NCBI GenBank assembly: GCA_944390195.1
Contig: CALXOZ010000008.1
Span: 1 to 64,000, forward strand
Reading direction: 5' to 3'
DNA length: 64,000 nucleotides
Source of the DNA: an uncultured Alphaproteobacteria bacterium
GTDB taxonomy: Bacteria > Pseudomonadota > Alphaproteobacteria > CAAGCB01 > CAG-977
The notes under the pieces are model-generated. The model searched no databases and was not told the origin of the DNA. It was given only the letters and a program-made list of their open reading frames with translations. The number at the start of each line of letters is the position of its first letter. Position 1 is the first letter of the stretch. The position numbers and the translations under genes were made by a program. Of the stretch, positions 27,179-35,551 are shown piece by piece.

Positions 27179-27925
27179 GTGTTCAAGGTATTTCTTATTT
27201 CTTTGTTCTTTTTTCTGGGGACCGACAACGTTTCTGCACAAACAAGCTTTAAGGATTCTAAAGACTCGCAGGAAAATGCTTTGTCAAAATATTTAAATGC
27301 GAGTGCTGTTTGCTCGAAGATGACGGATTCCGAAGCTCTTTACGAACGCGGCATGCTCCTGATCAGCGATGCAAATGATGACGCTTATATGGCTGCCGCA
27401 GATTGTTTCACTTCCGCAGCAATGAGAAACCATACTCCGTCTCAGCTGGAATTGGGGAAATTGTATGAAAAAGGAAACGGGGTCAGCAAAAGTAATATTT
27501 TTGCTTATAAATGGTATCAAACTGCCGTCTTGTTAGGTAACAACGAAGCAGTTCCTTTCCGTAATAAATTGGAAGCCAGAATGACATTGGATGAAATAGC
27601 AATGGCCAATCCGATGATTCAAAGTACCCTTGACCTGATTGAATTGTTCAACAAACGTCAAGAGGCTGAAATAGAAAAAATGGAAAATCAAATTGCCCAA
27701 CAATACAAAGATTTCGGCGTCGATATTTCTCAATACGCCATCCCTGAAGAGGAAAAGAATGTTTACGACAATCCTTTGATCGAAGCCTTGATTCGCGATC
27801 AAATGAAAAAAGATCAGATCAATAATCACTCTGAAAATTCAGAAAACGTTGATAACGTCCCTGTAAGAAGAAGACGCCCCGTTTTCATTAACATGAGTCA
27901 AAAAGAGGAAAAAACGAAAAAATAG
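27179..27925 (+). CDS. secreted Sel1-repeat protein with coiled-coil tail
   Basis: Protein of 248 residues beginning at a GTG, with AAGGA about 9 bases upstream. A signal peptide (residues 1-20) is followed by one to two Sel1 repeats (CFTSAAMRNHTPSQLELGKLYEKGNGVSKSNIFAYKWYQTA). A helical region follows and then a basic tail (VRRRRPVFINMSQKEEKTKK). The EIEKMENQIAQQYKDFG segment looks like a short coiled coil. Unknown function; probably periplasmic. A terminator hairpin follows. Confidence 0.65.
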   Translation: MFKVFLISLFFFLGTDNVSAQTSFKDSKDSQENALSKYLNASAVCSKMTDSEALYERGMLLISDANDDAYMAAADCFTSAAMRNHTPSQLELGKLYEKGNGVSKSNIFAYKWYQTAVLLGNNEAVPFRNKLEARMTLDEIAMANPMIQSTLDLIELFNKRQEAEIEKMENQIAQQYKDFGVDISQYAIPEEEKNVYDNPLIEALIRDQMKKDQINNHSENSENVDNVPVRRRRPVFINMSQKEEKTKK

Positions 27926-27957
27926 TTTTTTACTCCAAACCTTTTAAATATTACGCA

Positions 27958-27987
27958 AAGCCTCTTGATTTATAAAGAGGCTTTTTT
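27958..27987 (+). terminator. intrinsic terminator after Sel1 gene
   Basis: Nine-base stem AAGCCTCTT/AAGAGGCTT with an eight-base loop and six T. It lies 33 bases after the Sel1 gene stop and also separates it from the convergent lysozyme gene. Confidence 0.8.
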
Positions 27988-28037
27988 GTTCACCCGATCC
28001 ACGAATATAATTGCGATGCTGAAATAATTGAGAAAAA

Positions 28038-28508
28038 TTATTTCTTCTGTTCCAAAAAAAGCGGGAAAAAATATCCCGCTCTTTTTGCAAACAATCCGGA
28101 TTCAGCCTGCCTTCGCCGCATTAATCCCGTATTTACACGCCCGTCAACATAAATCCAGCGCATTATTTGTTTCGGGATCTGATCATAAAGGGCTTCATTC
28201 AACATTTTTAACAGGGAAGACAGTTTAAAAGCCCTAAGCCCTATACTGAAGGCAAAACAGATCAAAGCATCTTTTTGATGTTTTTTCAATTCAACATGAA
28301 CTAAAGAATCAATTGCTTTTTCAATGATATCCAAATCCTGTTTTAACAAATCTTCCGCTTTTTTTTCGCTTACACCGCAAATATACACTTCTTCCGGAGC
28401 CAATATATGCCCGTATCCAATGACTCTTTTTCCTGAAACACATGTATATTCCAAGGGTGCAAAGCCCTCTAGAAACTTAACAAAGTTCACACACTGTTTT
28501 GAAACCAT
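28038..28508 (-). CDS. phage-type lysozyme (GH24 muramidase)
   Basis: Protein of 156 residues from the ATG at 28508, chosen because GGAG stands six bases upstream; the open frame extends 24 codons further. The N-terminus KFLEGFAPLEYTCVSGKRVIGYGH matches the GH24 active-site region piecewise: Glu14 aligns with the catalytic Glu of T4 lysozyme, Cys23 occupies the position of its Asp20, and Val29 replaces Thr26. The second half (ALICFAFSIGL, WIYVDGRVNTGLMRRRQAE) is the usual C-terminal lobe. No signal or SAR anchor is obvious, so a holin would be needed, and none is adjacent. It would lyse the host wall at the end of particle production. Confidence 0.8.
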   Translation of the reverse strand: MVSKQCVNFVKFLEGFAPLEYTCVSGKRVIGYGHILAPEEVYICGVSEKKAEDLLKQDLDIIEKAIDSLVHVELKKHQKDALICFAFSIGLRAFKLSSLLKMLNEALYDQIPKQIMRWIYVDGRVNTGLMRRRQAESGLFAKRAGYFFPLFLEQKK

Positions 28509-28657
28509 TATAATCTCCGGCGTTTTGAAAAAGACACAAAACGATTCCGGCATTACCCGTTCAAAAGAACGGGAGCACACGTCAAAACAGTTGTTCAGGC
28601 AGGAATCGTTATATGTTTTTAAATATTTGCCATAATAAATTAAAAAAACCGGATTTA

Positions 28658-29062
28658 TTATCCAAACCCCGGGAATTTGGAAATCAAACCGATTGAATAC
28701 GACAACAGCTTTGCATTTCTGTTTCTTTTTTCGCTTTTCGCTTTTTTACGCAAGCTGTTATATTGTTGCTGAGCATTTCTTTCATTTTCATATATTTCCT
28801 GTGTGTTTTTCAGATCGTTATAAAACAATGCATCATTAAAAGAGGACACTTTCACCCCTGATGCCCCAGCTTTTGCAATAGAAGCGCCTTGTTCCTCTTT
28901 ATTCTTTTGTTTTAATTTTTGTGTATTTCTCTGATTTTTCCTTAAAGTTTCCTGTGCTTGGAAATAATAATCATCCTCTTTTTCTTTAGAGTTTTTCCAT
29001 TCTTGCAACAAATTAAACGTATTTTTTGCACTATTAAAAAAATTTGCAGATTTTCCAGTCAT
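28658..29062 (-). CDS. podovirus internal virion protein, T7 gp14-like
   Basis: Protein of 134 residues from the ATG at 29062, with GGAG six bases upstream. It is highly charged and helical, with QAQETLRKNQRNTQKLKQK, then the small-residue segment SIAKAGASGVKVSSFNDALF and an asparagine/glutamine-rich helix. The pattern of a Gly/Ala/Ser turn with V-x-V-x-S between helices is what I associate with the small internal virion (DNA ejection) proteins of T7-like phages. Position after the nozzle gene agrees. Only about 70 percent sure of the family. Confidence 0.55.
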   Translation of the reverse strand: MTGKSANFFNSAKNTFNLLQEWKNSKEKEDDYYFQAQETLRKNQRNTQKLKQKNKEEQGASIAKAGASGVKVSSFNDALFYNDLKNTQEIYENERNAQQQYNSLRKKAKSEKRNRNAKLLSYSIGLISKFPGFG

Positions 29063-29080
29063 GAGAATCTCCATTCATAC

Positions 29081-31084
29081 TTAAATTTTATAGGAAGAGA
29101 CAAAGGGGAACAGTCCGAGTATGGTCAACGGTAGAGGTTGATCTTGTTCGATTTGAATATTGGAAATCATATCCCAAGGAGCTGAGAAACTGATGATTTT
29201 ATCGCCTGAGAACAGACTCGGTGTCGCATTCATTTTGTTTCCGAAATAACGGAACTTTTGCTGTTCAATATAATCAGGAGCCCCGATTCGGAATCCCAGA
29301 GTTTTATAGAGCCGGATCAAGACTGCGGATATACGTTTTTTATACCCTTCGGACAATCCTTGATTTCCGACGGAAACCAAAGGCATTGTTTGTAAAACAG
29401 ATGTAAACGGCAAACCGACATGAACGACGCTTGCGGGAGTGTCCAAAGTGATTTTACCGTTTTGCACGACTTTTTCCGTTTGAACCGCCCCATCGGCCAA
29501 TATACTGACGCAGAAACCTTCCAAATGTTCAAGCCCACCCAACTGCATTACAGGTTCCCCGTGATAAGACAAACCGCTATCAACAAAAAAGCATTCGACA
29601 GTATTTTGCGCCTCTTCATCAATCCCTTTTTCCATAACTTCGATATAATACCTGTCTTCTCCGTTAACAGTACGTCGCATCAACAAAAACAATTCATCAT
29701 AACCACCATTTTCCGACGGCAAAGTTACAAGACTTTCCAGATATCCCGAACTGAACTCATGAGAATGCCACGCTTCAACAGATTCAGCAGATTCATATGT
29801 CAAACCGACAAGCTTTCCATTGTTCAAGGCGCACCATATGACAGGAGAAGGTTCCAACTGTAACGCCATTTCCTTAACACCGCTGCGTGTTATATGTGAA
29901 GACAGTGTCGTCAAATCTTTTGCGATATAATCGTCGGAATTGCTGTCATACATAAAAGCCCTTAATTTTCTGCCGTAATGTTGAACAAAGACAGTCGTAC
30001 TGCCGATTTTTATAGGAGCGACGCTTTCACTTCCATAGGTGGAATGACGTTGAACTTTTACGCTCATCGGAATGCTTCCCTCCCCTCCGATTGTGGATAG
30101 TGTAAAATCGGCTCCGACAGTTCCGATCGCTAAAGCCCTGCCTGAAGAAAGCCAACAAACATCATTAATTTGATCGGAAGACAATTCGTATCCATAGCCG
30201 TATTGAGACGAAACGCTGGCATCCGCCGCAGTAGGAGAAAAAATATCATATTGTCCTGTTTTCGACCCGTATACACCGTTAGCTTTTCCTAAAACCAATC
30301 TTTGTTCAAAGAACGTTGCAACAGCCGGATATCCGGTTGTTTTAGAAAAAACGCCCAATCTCCACGCTTTGGATTCAGTTGTGTTCAAGAAAGGCAAGTC
30401 TGGGAAAACTGTTGCTTTAACGTTTTTAGGATCAACATATTCTGTAATTTTTGCAGCTCCCCATTGAACATTAGGGTTATTCGGATGCATGATCCTGACA
30501 TGACGCCCGACATCGGTGGATACGAACACATCGGCGGAAGCCGTTATTGAAATATCCCCCGTTATCGCGGAAGGTTTTAAAGAAATATCACCGGAATGCA
30601 CAGGCAGATACGGCCCGTCGACCAATTCAACTTCCTGAGTTCTCCAGTCGGTTTGGGAATAACGGATAATCGTCCGTAACGGGAAGGAAGGATGTGCAAT
30701 ATAAACGACATCGCCTGACTGGGAGAAATAAAGATCTTTAAGATCGCTTTCAGTATAAGGTACTGTAATTTCGACCGGTTGCCCGTTGGAATTCACGATT
30801 GGATTCCTATGATAAAAGAAACGAACATACCTATCGCCGAATTCCAGCAGATAAGATTGCGTAGCAGAAAATTGAAAAGCGAACAGTCTGGCTTTTTTAC
30901 CGACATATTTTGCTTTTGCGACAAAACGTGTTCCCCCTCGTCTGGAAACAGGTCCCTGAACCGAAGGAATGAAATTTTTTAAAATTCTGCAAGCCCCTTT
31001 ATATTCTTCGGTATCAATTCTTCCGCCCATTAATTCGGACACTTCTCCGATATTAAATCGGACCAACGCACTGGCATAAGACAT
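29081..31084 (-). CDS. podovirus tail nozzle protein, T7 gp12-like
   Basis: Protein of 667 residues from the ATG at 31084 (MSYASALVRF), preceded by GGAGG at ten bases; the ATG overlaps the stop of the adaptor gene (TAATG). The start FNIGEVSELMGGRIDTEEY and the following LKNFIPSVQGPVSRRGGTRFV are characteristic of the tubular tail protein B/nozzle family of short-tailed phages, as is LLEFGDRYVRFFYH. The rest is beta-rich, consistent with a propeller-like nozzle. It would cap the adaptor and form the distal tail channel. Length is within the family range (about 600-800). Confidence 0.85.
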   Translation of the reverse strand: MSYASALVRFNIGEVSELMGGRIDTEEYKGACRILKNFIPSVQGPVSRRGGTRFVAKAKYVGKKARLFAFQFSATQSYLLEFGDRYVRFFYHRNPIVNSNGQPVEITVPYTESDLKDLYFSQSGDVVYIAHPSFPLRTIIRYSQTDWRTQEVELVDGPYLPVHSGDISLKPSAITGDISITASADVFVSTDVGRHVRIMHPNNPNVQWGAAKITEYVDPKNVKATVFPDLPFLNTTESKAWRLGVFSKTTGYPAVATFFEQRLVLGKANGVYGSKTGQYDIFSPTAADASVSSQYGYGYELSSDQINDVCWLSSGRALAIGTVGADFTLSTIGGEGSIPMSVKVQRHSTYGSESVAPIKIGSTTVFVQHYGRKLRAFMYDSNSDDYIAKDLTTLSSHITRSGVKEMALQLEPSPVIWCALNNGKLVGLTYESAESVEAWHSHEFSSGYLESLVTLPSENGGYDELFLLMRRTVNGEDRYYIEVMEKGIDEEAQNTVECFFVDSGLSYHGEPVMQLGGLEHLEGFCVSILADGAVQTEKVVQNGKITLDTPASVVHVGLPFTSVLQTMPLVSVGNQGLSEGYKKRISAVLIRLYKTLGFRIGAPDYIEQQKFRYFGNKMNATPSLFSGDKIISFSAPWDMISNIQIEQDQPLPLTILGLFPFVSSYKI

Positions 31085-31641
31085 TATATTCTTGCCTCCA
31101 ACCATCCTTGGGGAGAATAAACATCTTGTATTCCTTCCATAGCGGAAGCCGTTTTCGCTTGCTGAACGAATTGCTGGAACTCTTTATTCAAGCTTTCTTT
31201 TAAAGACATTGAAGCCGTTAAGGGAACGGACAACTCGACAGCCAATCGTAACGCCAAAGCCTCAACAAACATTGGATCGAACTGCACGGAATCTTCGACT
31301 TTAGAGATACCGATAAAGCTCATAACATTTGTATCTGCCAAAATGGTTCGTCCTTCGACCTGATATCTGATTTGTTTTTGAGTCCTCCAGACACGCAGAC
31401 AATCTGAAGGCAAAGCGAATTGGAATTCATATCCGAACAAGGGTTTTTCTTTCAACGGAGCAAGGACGTAACGTTTTAAAGCGAATCGCCACGGATACGA
31501 ACGCAAGACGAAATCTCTCGTATCCTCATACAGGGCTTTGCAATACCTAGCGGACTTTGTGTCATCATCCAAGGAAGCGATAAACAACTCATCACCGATT
31601 TTAGACAGAGCTCGATTACAAATGGAAACAACAGAAGCCAT
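31084..31641 (-). CDS. podovirus head-tail adaptor, T7 gp11-like
   Basis: Protein of 185 residues. The N-terminus VVSICNRALSKIGDELFIAS and the block YEDTRDFVLRSYPWRFALKR are hallmark segments of tubular tail protein A/adaptors that bind the portal. The C-terminus contains a helical bundle (ALALRLAVELSVPLT). It is translationally coupled to the nozzle gene by a stop/start overlap. It joins the portal to the nozzle in the assembled tail. Confidence 0.88.
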   Translation of the reverse strand: MASVVSICNRALSKIGDELFIASLDDDTKSARYCKALYEDTRDFVLRSYPWRFALKRYVLAPLKEKPLFGYEFQFALPSDCLRVWRTQKQIRYQVEGRTILADTNVMSFIGISKVEDSVQFDPMFVEALALRLAVELSVPLTASMSLKESLNKEFQQFVQQAKTASAMEGIQDVYSPQGWLEARI

Positions 31642-31671
31642 ATCTTTTTTCCTTTACCAAAATCTAAAAGG

Positions 31672-31701
31672 AAGCGGCGGTAAAGTAAAAGACCGCCGCT
31701 T
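31672..31701 (-). terminator. terminator directly after the capsid gene
   Basis: Ten-base stem AAGCGGCGGT/ACCGCCGCTT with a ten-base loop, just past the capsid stop codon on the minus strand. The downstream run is mixed C/T, so read-through to the tail genes is likely and the element may act as an attenuator. Confidence 0.65.
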
Positions 31702-31708
31702 TTAACAG

Positions 31709-32605
31709 TTATTCTTTACAATTGATTTGTACGACCAGTTCTTCTTGCATTCGCACAGCGCCGATCGACATTTCATAATAGACCTGAGTAGCGAAACACT
31801 TGTCATCCCGTTGAGTGATTTTTCCAACGATATCCTGTCCGATCCCAAGTTTCACCCCATCATATTGGAAAGCCAGACAGGAACGTCCGATTTTCGTATC
31901 ATCGTTCATGACATCTGGAAGGATCAAATTTCCATCGCTGTTTTTAGCGTTCAATTGAATGAACTTAAATCCCATGAACGTATCGATTTCCCCTCTGACC
32001 AATGCCTTAGCCGAAGCGTAATCGGAAGAAGTCACTTTTGTTTCGCTTAACAAATCATCTAATTGTTTTGCAGACAAGACAATGACCCGTCCTTCGGAAG
32101 GGGCATCGCATTGATCAAAGAGCCGTTTAACTTCCCTCAACTTATCAAAAGTGAAGCTGGAAGTGCATGTTGAATCGATGATCTGCGTTGTTGGCAAAGT
32201 AACCTCGATTGCTCCGGTTTCACCTGTATGGGCAGTTCCCAAAGCAGCATTGACGATGGCTTCATCAATAGCGCGTCCCATCGCCCAAGCTGCAGCATTT
32301 GCATAATCGCTTGTAGGATCGATCAACATTCTGACTTTATCGTCGTTATCAATCAAATCAGCCCAATGGTAAGTTTCCAAAGATAACTGTCTTCGTTTAT
32401 GCGGTGTATCGACTTGCGGTGTATCGGCATGGCGTGTTGTTTTTTTCACAGCAGCGACTTGCCCGACCTGATCAATGAACATATTTTTTCCGCGGACAGA
32501 TTCATAACCGACGAAATCTCGCAATTTCGACCCTTTTTGCTGAACCAAGGCTTGAATATTGGAACTATACTGGTTAACAAAAGAAGCTGTAATTTCCGTA
32601 CTCAT
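31709..32605 (-). CDS. phage major capsid protein
   Basis: Protein of 298 residues. The N-terminus STEITASFVNQYSSNIQALV with GSKLRDFVGYESVRGK, followed by HADTPQVDTPHKRRQLSLET and RMLIDPTSDYANAAAWAMGRAID (read piecewise), matches the short-tailed-phage capsid family (Phage_capsid_2 type, HK97 fold). The RKRQL-like block is typical of the spine-helix region. It is preceded by a scaffold-like gene and flanked by two hairpins, as expected for a highly expressed structural gene. No decoration or protease gene is adjacent. Confidence 0.85.
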   Translation of the reverse strand: MSTEITASFVNQYSSNIQALVQQKGSKLRDFVGYESVRGKNMFIDQVGQVAAVKKTTRHADTPQVDTPHKRRQLSLETYHWADLIDNDDKVRMLIDPTSDYANAAAWAMGRAIDEAIVNAALGTAHTGETGAIEVTLPTTQIIDSTCTSSFTFDKLREVKRLFDQCDAPSEGRVIVLSAKQLDDLLSETKVTSSDYASAKALVRGEIDTFMGFKFIQLNAKNSDGNLILPDVMNDDTKIGRSCLAFQYDGVKLGIGQDIVGKITQRDDKCFATQVYYEMSIGAVRMQEELVVQINCKE

Positions 32606-32632
32606 TTTTCCCTCTTAAAAAAGTAAGTCATA

Positions 32633-32655
32633 AAAAAAGCCCCGATATCGGAGCC
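32633..32655 (-). terminator. hairpin with T-run between scaffold-like and capsid genes
   Basis: GCTCC/GGGGC stem around the palindrome GATATC (one G-U pair), followed on the minus strand by seven T. It lies between the scaffold-like gene and the capsid gene, so it may limit read-through from upstream or protect the capsid message. Confidence 0.6.
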
Positions 32656-32679
32656 TGTCATATTAAAGAAAGCGAAAAA

Positions 32680-33258
32680 TTATTCTTCGCCGAACAACCG
32701 TTTTCTCAAACGATACACTTTTTGAACAGTCATATCATGTTCAGGATGTCTTGCTTGCATATAAGCCGGAACGGCCATTAATCTTGCGATTTCGGCTTTA
32801 ATTTGTTCATCACCGGACAGAACGGCGGATTTTTCACCGACCAATCCTCTGTCTTCATTTGCCGCATCAGCCAGATTCATCAAGAAAGAAATGATTTCAC
32901 GGCAATTTCCGACACCTGAATTTTTAAGGAAGTCCATTAATTCATCGCCGCCGTATTTTTGTATTAATCTTCGAGCAGCCTTTCGTTTTACTTCGAAATC
33001 GCGCCCATAGGCGTTACGCAGGTAATTTTCAGTTTCATAGCAATAATTTTTTGCTTGAAAGTTCAGATCTTCGACGAATTGCAAAGCTCCTTGAACAATC
33101 CAATCCCAAATACCCTGCGCCTGTTTTTCCGATAACGCCAGTTGCGCAGCCAATTGTTCAAATTCTTCGAACGCTTCATCGTCAATGATTTCATTAATCG
33201 TTTGATTAACGGAATCATCATGGATATTTGTTTGAGTCATATATGACATATTATTCAT
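32680..33258 (-). CDS. phage scaffold-like protein
   Basis: Protein of 192 residues, started at 33258 (MNNMSYMTQ), because AAAGGA stands six bases upstream; another ATG two codons earlier is too close to that site. It is acidic at the N-terminus (EIIDDEAFEEFEQLAAQL), helical throughout, with a basic C-terminus (QKVYRLRKRLFGEE). This charge layout and the position immediately before the capsid gene fit a scaffolding protein. The start overlaps the end of the Bbp19-like gene by 8 bases. I do not recognise the family by sequence. Confidence 0.55.
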   Translation of the reverse strand: MNNMSYMTQTNIHDDSVNQTINEIIDDEAFEEFEQLAAQLALSEKQAQGIWDWIVQGALQFVEDLNFQAKNYCYETENYLRNAYGRDFEVKRKAARRLIQKYGGDELMDFLKNSGVGNCREIISFLMNLADAANEDRGLVGEKSAVLSGDEQIKAEIARLMAVPAYMQARHPEHDMTVQKVYRLRKRLFGEE

Positions 33259-33541
33259 TTTCATTCCTTTCAGTTTCTTGCAACAAAGCGATAAGTTTTT
33301 GATCATCACAGGCGGACATTTTAAGAATGTCCAGAAAAGCGGCTCTTTTTCCGTCATAAAAAGCGCTGGCGGCACTGAAACCGTTTGGATTGGACACATC
33401 GGTAACAGCGGACAACATATGACATTTACGGGCTAAATCCTGTAAAACGATTTTAGCATTTTCAGACATGAAAACACTTTTATACGCCTGTATCAGCCGG
33501 ATTGTTTTCAAAGTTTTTTTCTTTTTTTCATGATTGAGCAT
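33251..33541 (-). CDS. Bbp19-like small podovirus protein
   Basis: Protein of 96 residues. The core FMSENAKIVLQDLARKCHM, followed by FYDGKRAAFLDILKM, has the F..G..VL.DLA..C pattern of the Bbp19 family known from Bordetella phage BPP-1 and relatives. It overlaps the portal gene by 14 bases and the scaffold-like gene by 8. The function in the family is unknown; it is consistently encoded with the portal. Confidence 0.65.
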   Translation of the reverse strand: MLNHEKKKKTLKTIRLIQAYKSVFMSENAKIVLQDLARKCHMLSAVTDVSNPNGFSAASAFYDGKRAAFLDILKMSACDDQKLIALLQETERNENE

Positions 33542-35030
33542 TTTTATTTCCGTTGAATTGAGTATTGAACAAAGTTGAACCGACCCCGAACATTTCCGCT
33601 ATTTTTTTAATGGCTTCAGGGACATTAAACACACCGGCGGCATCTGGTTGTATTTGCAGGAACCTTTCCGCCAGTTCAAGAGTCTGCATGACAGCTTTGG
33701 CTTGCAGATGTTTTTGCGTCAACGTCAAAGGAGAGACATAATCGATTTTAACGTCATGATAAGATATGCCATCAGGAAGACACATTTTTCCATGCCGGAT
33801 CAACAAACCGAAAATTCTGGTCATCATCGGTCCCAACAATTCGGTTTGCAAACGCCCGAAGACAGGACCGAGCAGCCTCATTTTTTCTTCCATACGTTGC
33901 AAAGCCTCTGTTGCCGTCATTTGCACATTTTCAGTATTCATCAAGCGGTCATTATAAAAAGCTGTTTTAATTCTGGCTCTGATTTCATTCATAATTTCCA
34001 GTCCGACATTTGAACTGGCACCGCTGACGAAAGCTTTAGGAGCCTCTCCCGTATATCGAATGATTCCGCCCGGCACGGTGGCAAGCGGAGCAAATTGATC
34101 GTCATCTCGAACCAACAGAGGCGGACGGTTGGCGAGTTGAGCCGCAATGATGGTTTCTTTCATCATTTCCTGTATCATTTTAATATCAGGCAAGACTGAA
34201 ATGGCAGGAGAACGACCATACACTTCGGAACACGCCTTGCTCCACCTTGTAACGAACAAAGGCATTTCATCGAAACCGCCGCAGAACAAGACTTTTTTTT
34301 GTTCTTTCAAGATATAGACCGAACAAAACGGTTTTTGAAAAACACTTTTTGCATCAAAGAGCTCATTGGGAAAGACGGCATGAATGATTTCATATTCCTC
34401 ATTTTCATCGGAATGATCGTACAAGGATTGAAATTTTTCATCAAGATTTTCCCTGCCCCACGTTTGAACGATTTTTTGAATTGGCATTTTAAAGACGCGA
34501 TACACCTGATCGACCAAGCCCGCAGAATTTTCTTCAACAAACAACTCTTCAAGGAATCTGGATTGAAACAACAATCCGTCTGCATCTTCATTCCAACCGA
34601 CATACAGCCCCGCCGTTCCCAAAACCGCCAGATCCAGATAAACTTCATGGATATTCGTAGCAAATCCGGCGGCGGGTTTCATAATTTCATCGGCAAGGAT
34701 CTGTTCGGCTTGAACAATCCAATCATTGATTTTCGGACAGTCTTTAAATTTGGGGACAGACAAAGCGAACCATTTTCCGGCGGGGTTTGTCATCAGTCCA
34801 TGCAATCCCGCCGCCAACATTTCTGCCGCATTGACAGCAGTTGTTTCAAATAATTTTCTTGTTCTGCTTTCTCCGGTTGAGTATCGAACAACGAAATCCG
34901 CTTTACGCGGCAAAACCAATTCGGAAACTTCCTGCCAAAGCTTTTCGAAATTCAGCCGCTTTGTTTTCAAAGCATCTGTTTTTCGTATGATTTTTTCCGC
35001 CAAAGAATATGAATCGATAACCATCATCAC
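33528..35030 (-). CDS. podovirus portal (head-to-tail connector) protein
   Basis: Protein of 500 residues (GTG at 35030, or ATG codons at 35027 and 35024). Features of the connector family include KRLNFEKLWQEVSELVLPRK near residue 22, AAEMLAAGLHGLMTNPAGKWFAL, and VQMTATEALQRMEEKMRLLGPVFGRL in the C-terminal half. It forms the dodecameric ring at the capsid vertex through which DNA passes. The family size is 480-560, so this is full length. Its start overlaps the stop of the upstream small gene. In phages the terminase gene normally sits just upstream, but here it does not. Confidence 0.9.
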   Translation of the reverse strand: MMMVIDSYSLAEKIIRKTDALKTKRLNFEKLWQEVSELVLPRKADFVVRYSTGESRTRKLFETTAVNAAEMLAAGLHGLMTNPAGKWFALSVPKFKDCPKINDWIVQAEQILADEIMKPAAGFATNIHEVYLDLAVLGTAGLYVGWNEDADGLLFQSRFLEELFVEENSAGLVDQVYRVFKMPIQKIVQTWGRENLDEKFQSLYDHSDENEEYEIIHAVFPNELFDAKSVFQKPFCSVYILKEQKKVLFCGGFDEMPLFVTRWSKACSEVYGRSPAISVLPDIKMIQEMMKETIIAAQLANRPPLLVRDDDQFAPLATVPGGIIRYTGEAPKAFVSGASSNVGLEIMNEIRARIKTAFYNDRLMNTENVQMTATEALQRMEEKMRLLGPVFGRLQTELLGPMMTRIFGLLIRHGKMCLPDGISYHDVKIDYVSPLTLTQKHLQAKAVMQTLELAERFLQIQPDAAGVFNVPEAIKKIAEMFGVGSTLFNTQFNGNKNAQS

Positions 35031-35329
35031 AAACCCAACAGACTTTTTTGTCCGCCCAGACCGATTGTTTTATTGGCTCCCAAGACTCCGGCAAAAATGA
35101 CATTGGATTTTTTGGATCCTTTTCTTTTTTGCTCGATATCATTGTAGAATTTTTGATTTGAGGCATCGATTTGCGCTTGTTCCTGAGCTTTTTGCAATTG
35201 TTTTGCCTCTTGATGATCGTCATAGAAACTTTTTCCGAATTCCGTAACGGAGAACAGTGGATTGATCAGATTTTTAGGATTGGTTACCGCTGAAATAATT
35301 TTTTTTCCTACTTTTTCCAACCAGCTCAT
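35027..35329 (-). CDS. small phage protein upstream of portal
   Basis: Protein of 100 residues started at 35329 (MSWLEKVGKK), with AAAGGA about 8 bases upstream. The N-terminal amphipathic helix is followed by a coiled-coil-like segment (AKQLQKAQEQAQIDASNQ) and a glycine-rich end (ANKTIGLGGQKSLLGL). Small proteins of this kind occur next to portal genes in some podoviruses. Function unknown. It is the first gene of the virion cassette. Confidence 0.55.
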   Translation of the reverse strand: MSWLEKVGKKIISAVTNPKNLINPLFSVTEFGKSFYDDHQEAKQLQKAQEQAQIDASNQKFYNDIEQKRKGSKKSNVIFAGVLGANKTIGLGGQKSLLGL

Positions 35330-35345
35330 TTTTTTTCCTTTCATC

Positions 35346-35375
35346 ATAAAAAAAAGCGTTTCTATCAAGAAACGC
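35346..35375 (-). terminator. terminator in the leader of the virion cassette
   Basis: Seven-base perfect stem GCGTTTC/GAAACGC with a six-base loop and a long T-run on the minus strand. It lies just upstream of the first cassette gene, so it would block read-through into the cassette unless a promoter lies inside or antitermination occurs. Confidence 0.75.
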
Positions 35376-35497
35376 CTGTCAATTTTCACACGAAATCGAG
35401 TGTAATAACAATATGTCATATATTTTTTTCATTGTCAACACATTTTGTGATTTTTTTTATTTTATAAAAACTCCATTAAAAAAAGCCCTTTTAGAAA

Positions 35498-35527
35498 TGA
35501 AAAGAAACTCCCCTTTCCCAAAAGGAG
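35498..35527 (-). terminator. intrinsic terminator after the metallopeptidase gene
   Basis: Stem CTCCTTTT/AAAGGGGAG with a four-base loop (one G-U pair) and a T-rich run on the minus strand, 25 bases after the metallopeptidase stop. Confidence 0.6.
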
Positions 35528-35551
35528 AACTCTGAAGACCTGTAAAGAAAT

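Larger units (their letters stand above)
28038..35375 (-). mobile_element. compact podovirus-like virion cassette without packaging or integration genes
   Basis: Nine minus-strand genes in the order small protein, portal, Bbp19-like, scaffold-like, major capsid, gp11-like adaptor, gp12-like nozzle, gp14-like internal protein and lysozyme. This follows the virion gene order of T7/BPP-1-like podoviruses. Genes overlap by a few bases, all frames are open, and terminators flank the capsid gene. No terminase, integrase, replication, tail-fibre or large internal core proteins are seen between the flanking chromosomal genes. It could be a prophage remnant, a satellite that borrows packaging, or a domesticated particle such as a gene transfer agent; the sequence does not decide. 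Confidence 0.75.

Noticed and set aside
35376-35551. integrase or att site at the cassette border
   Set aside because: No tRNA, direct repeat or recombinase frame could be found there by eye.
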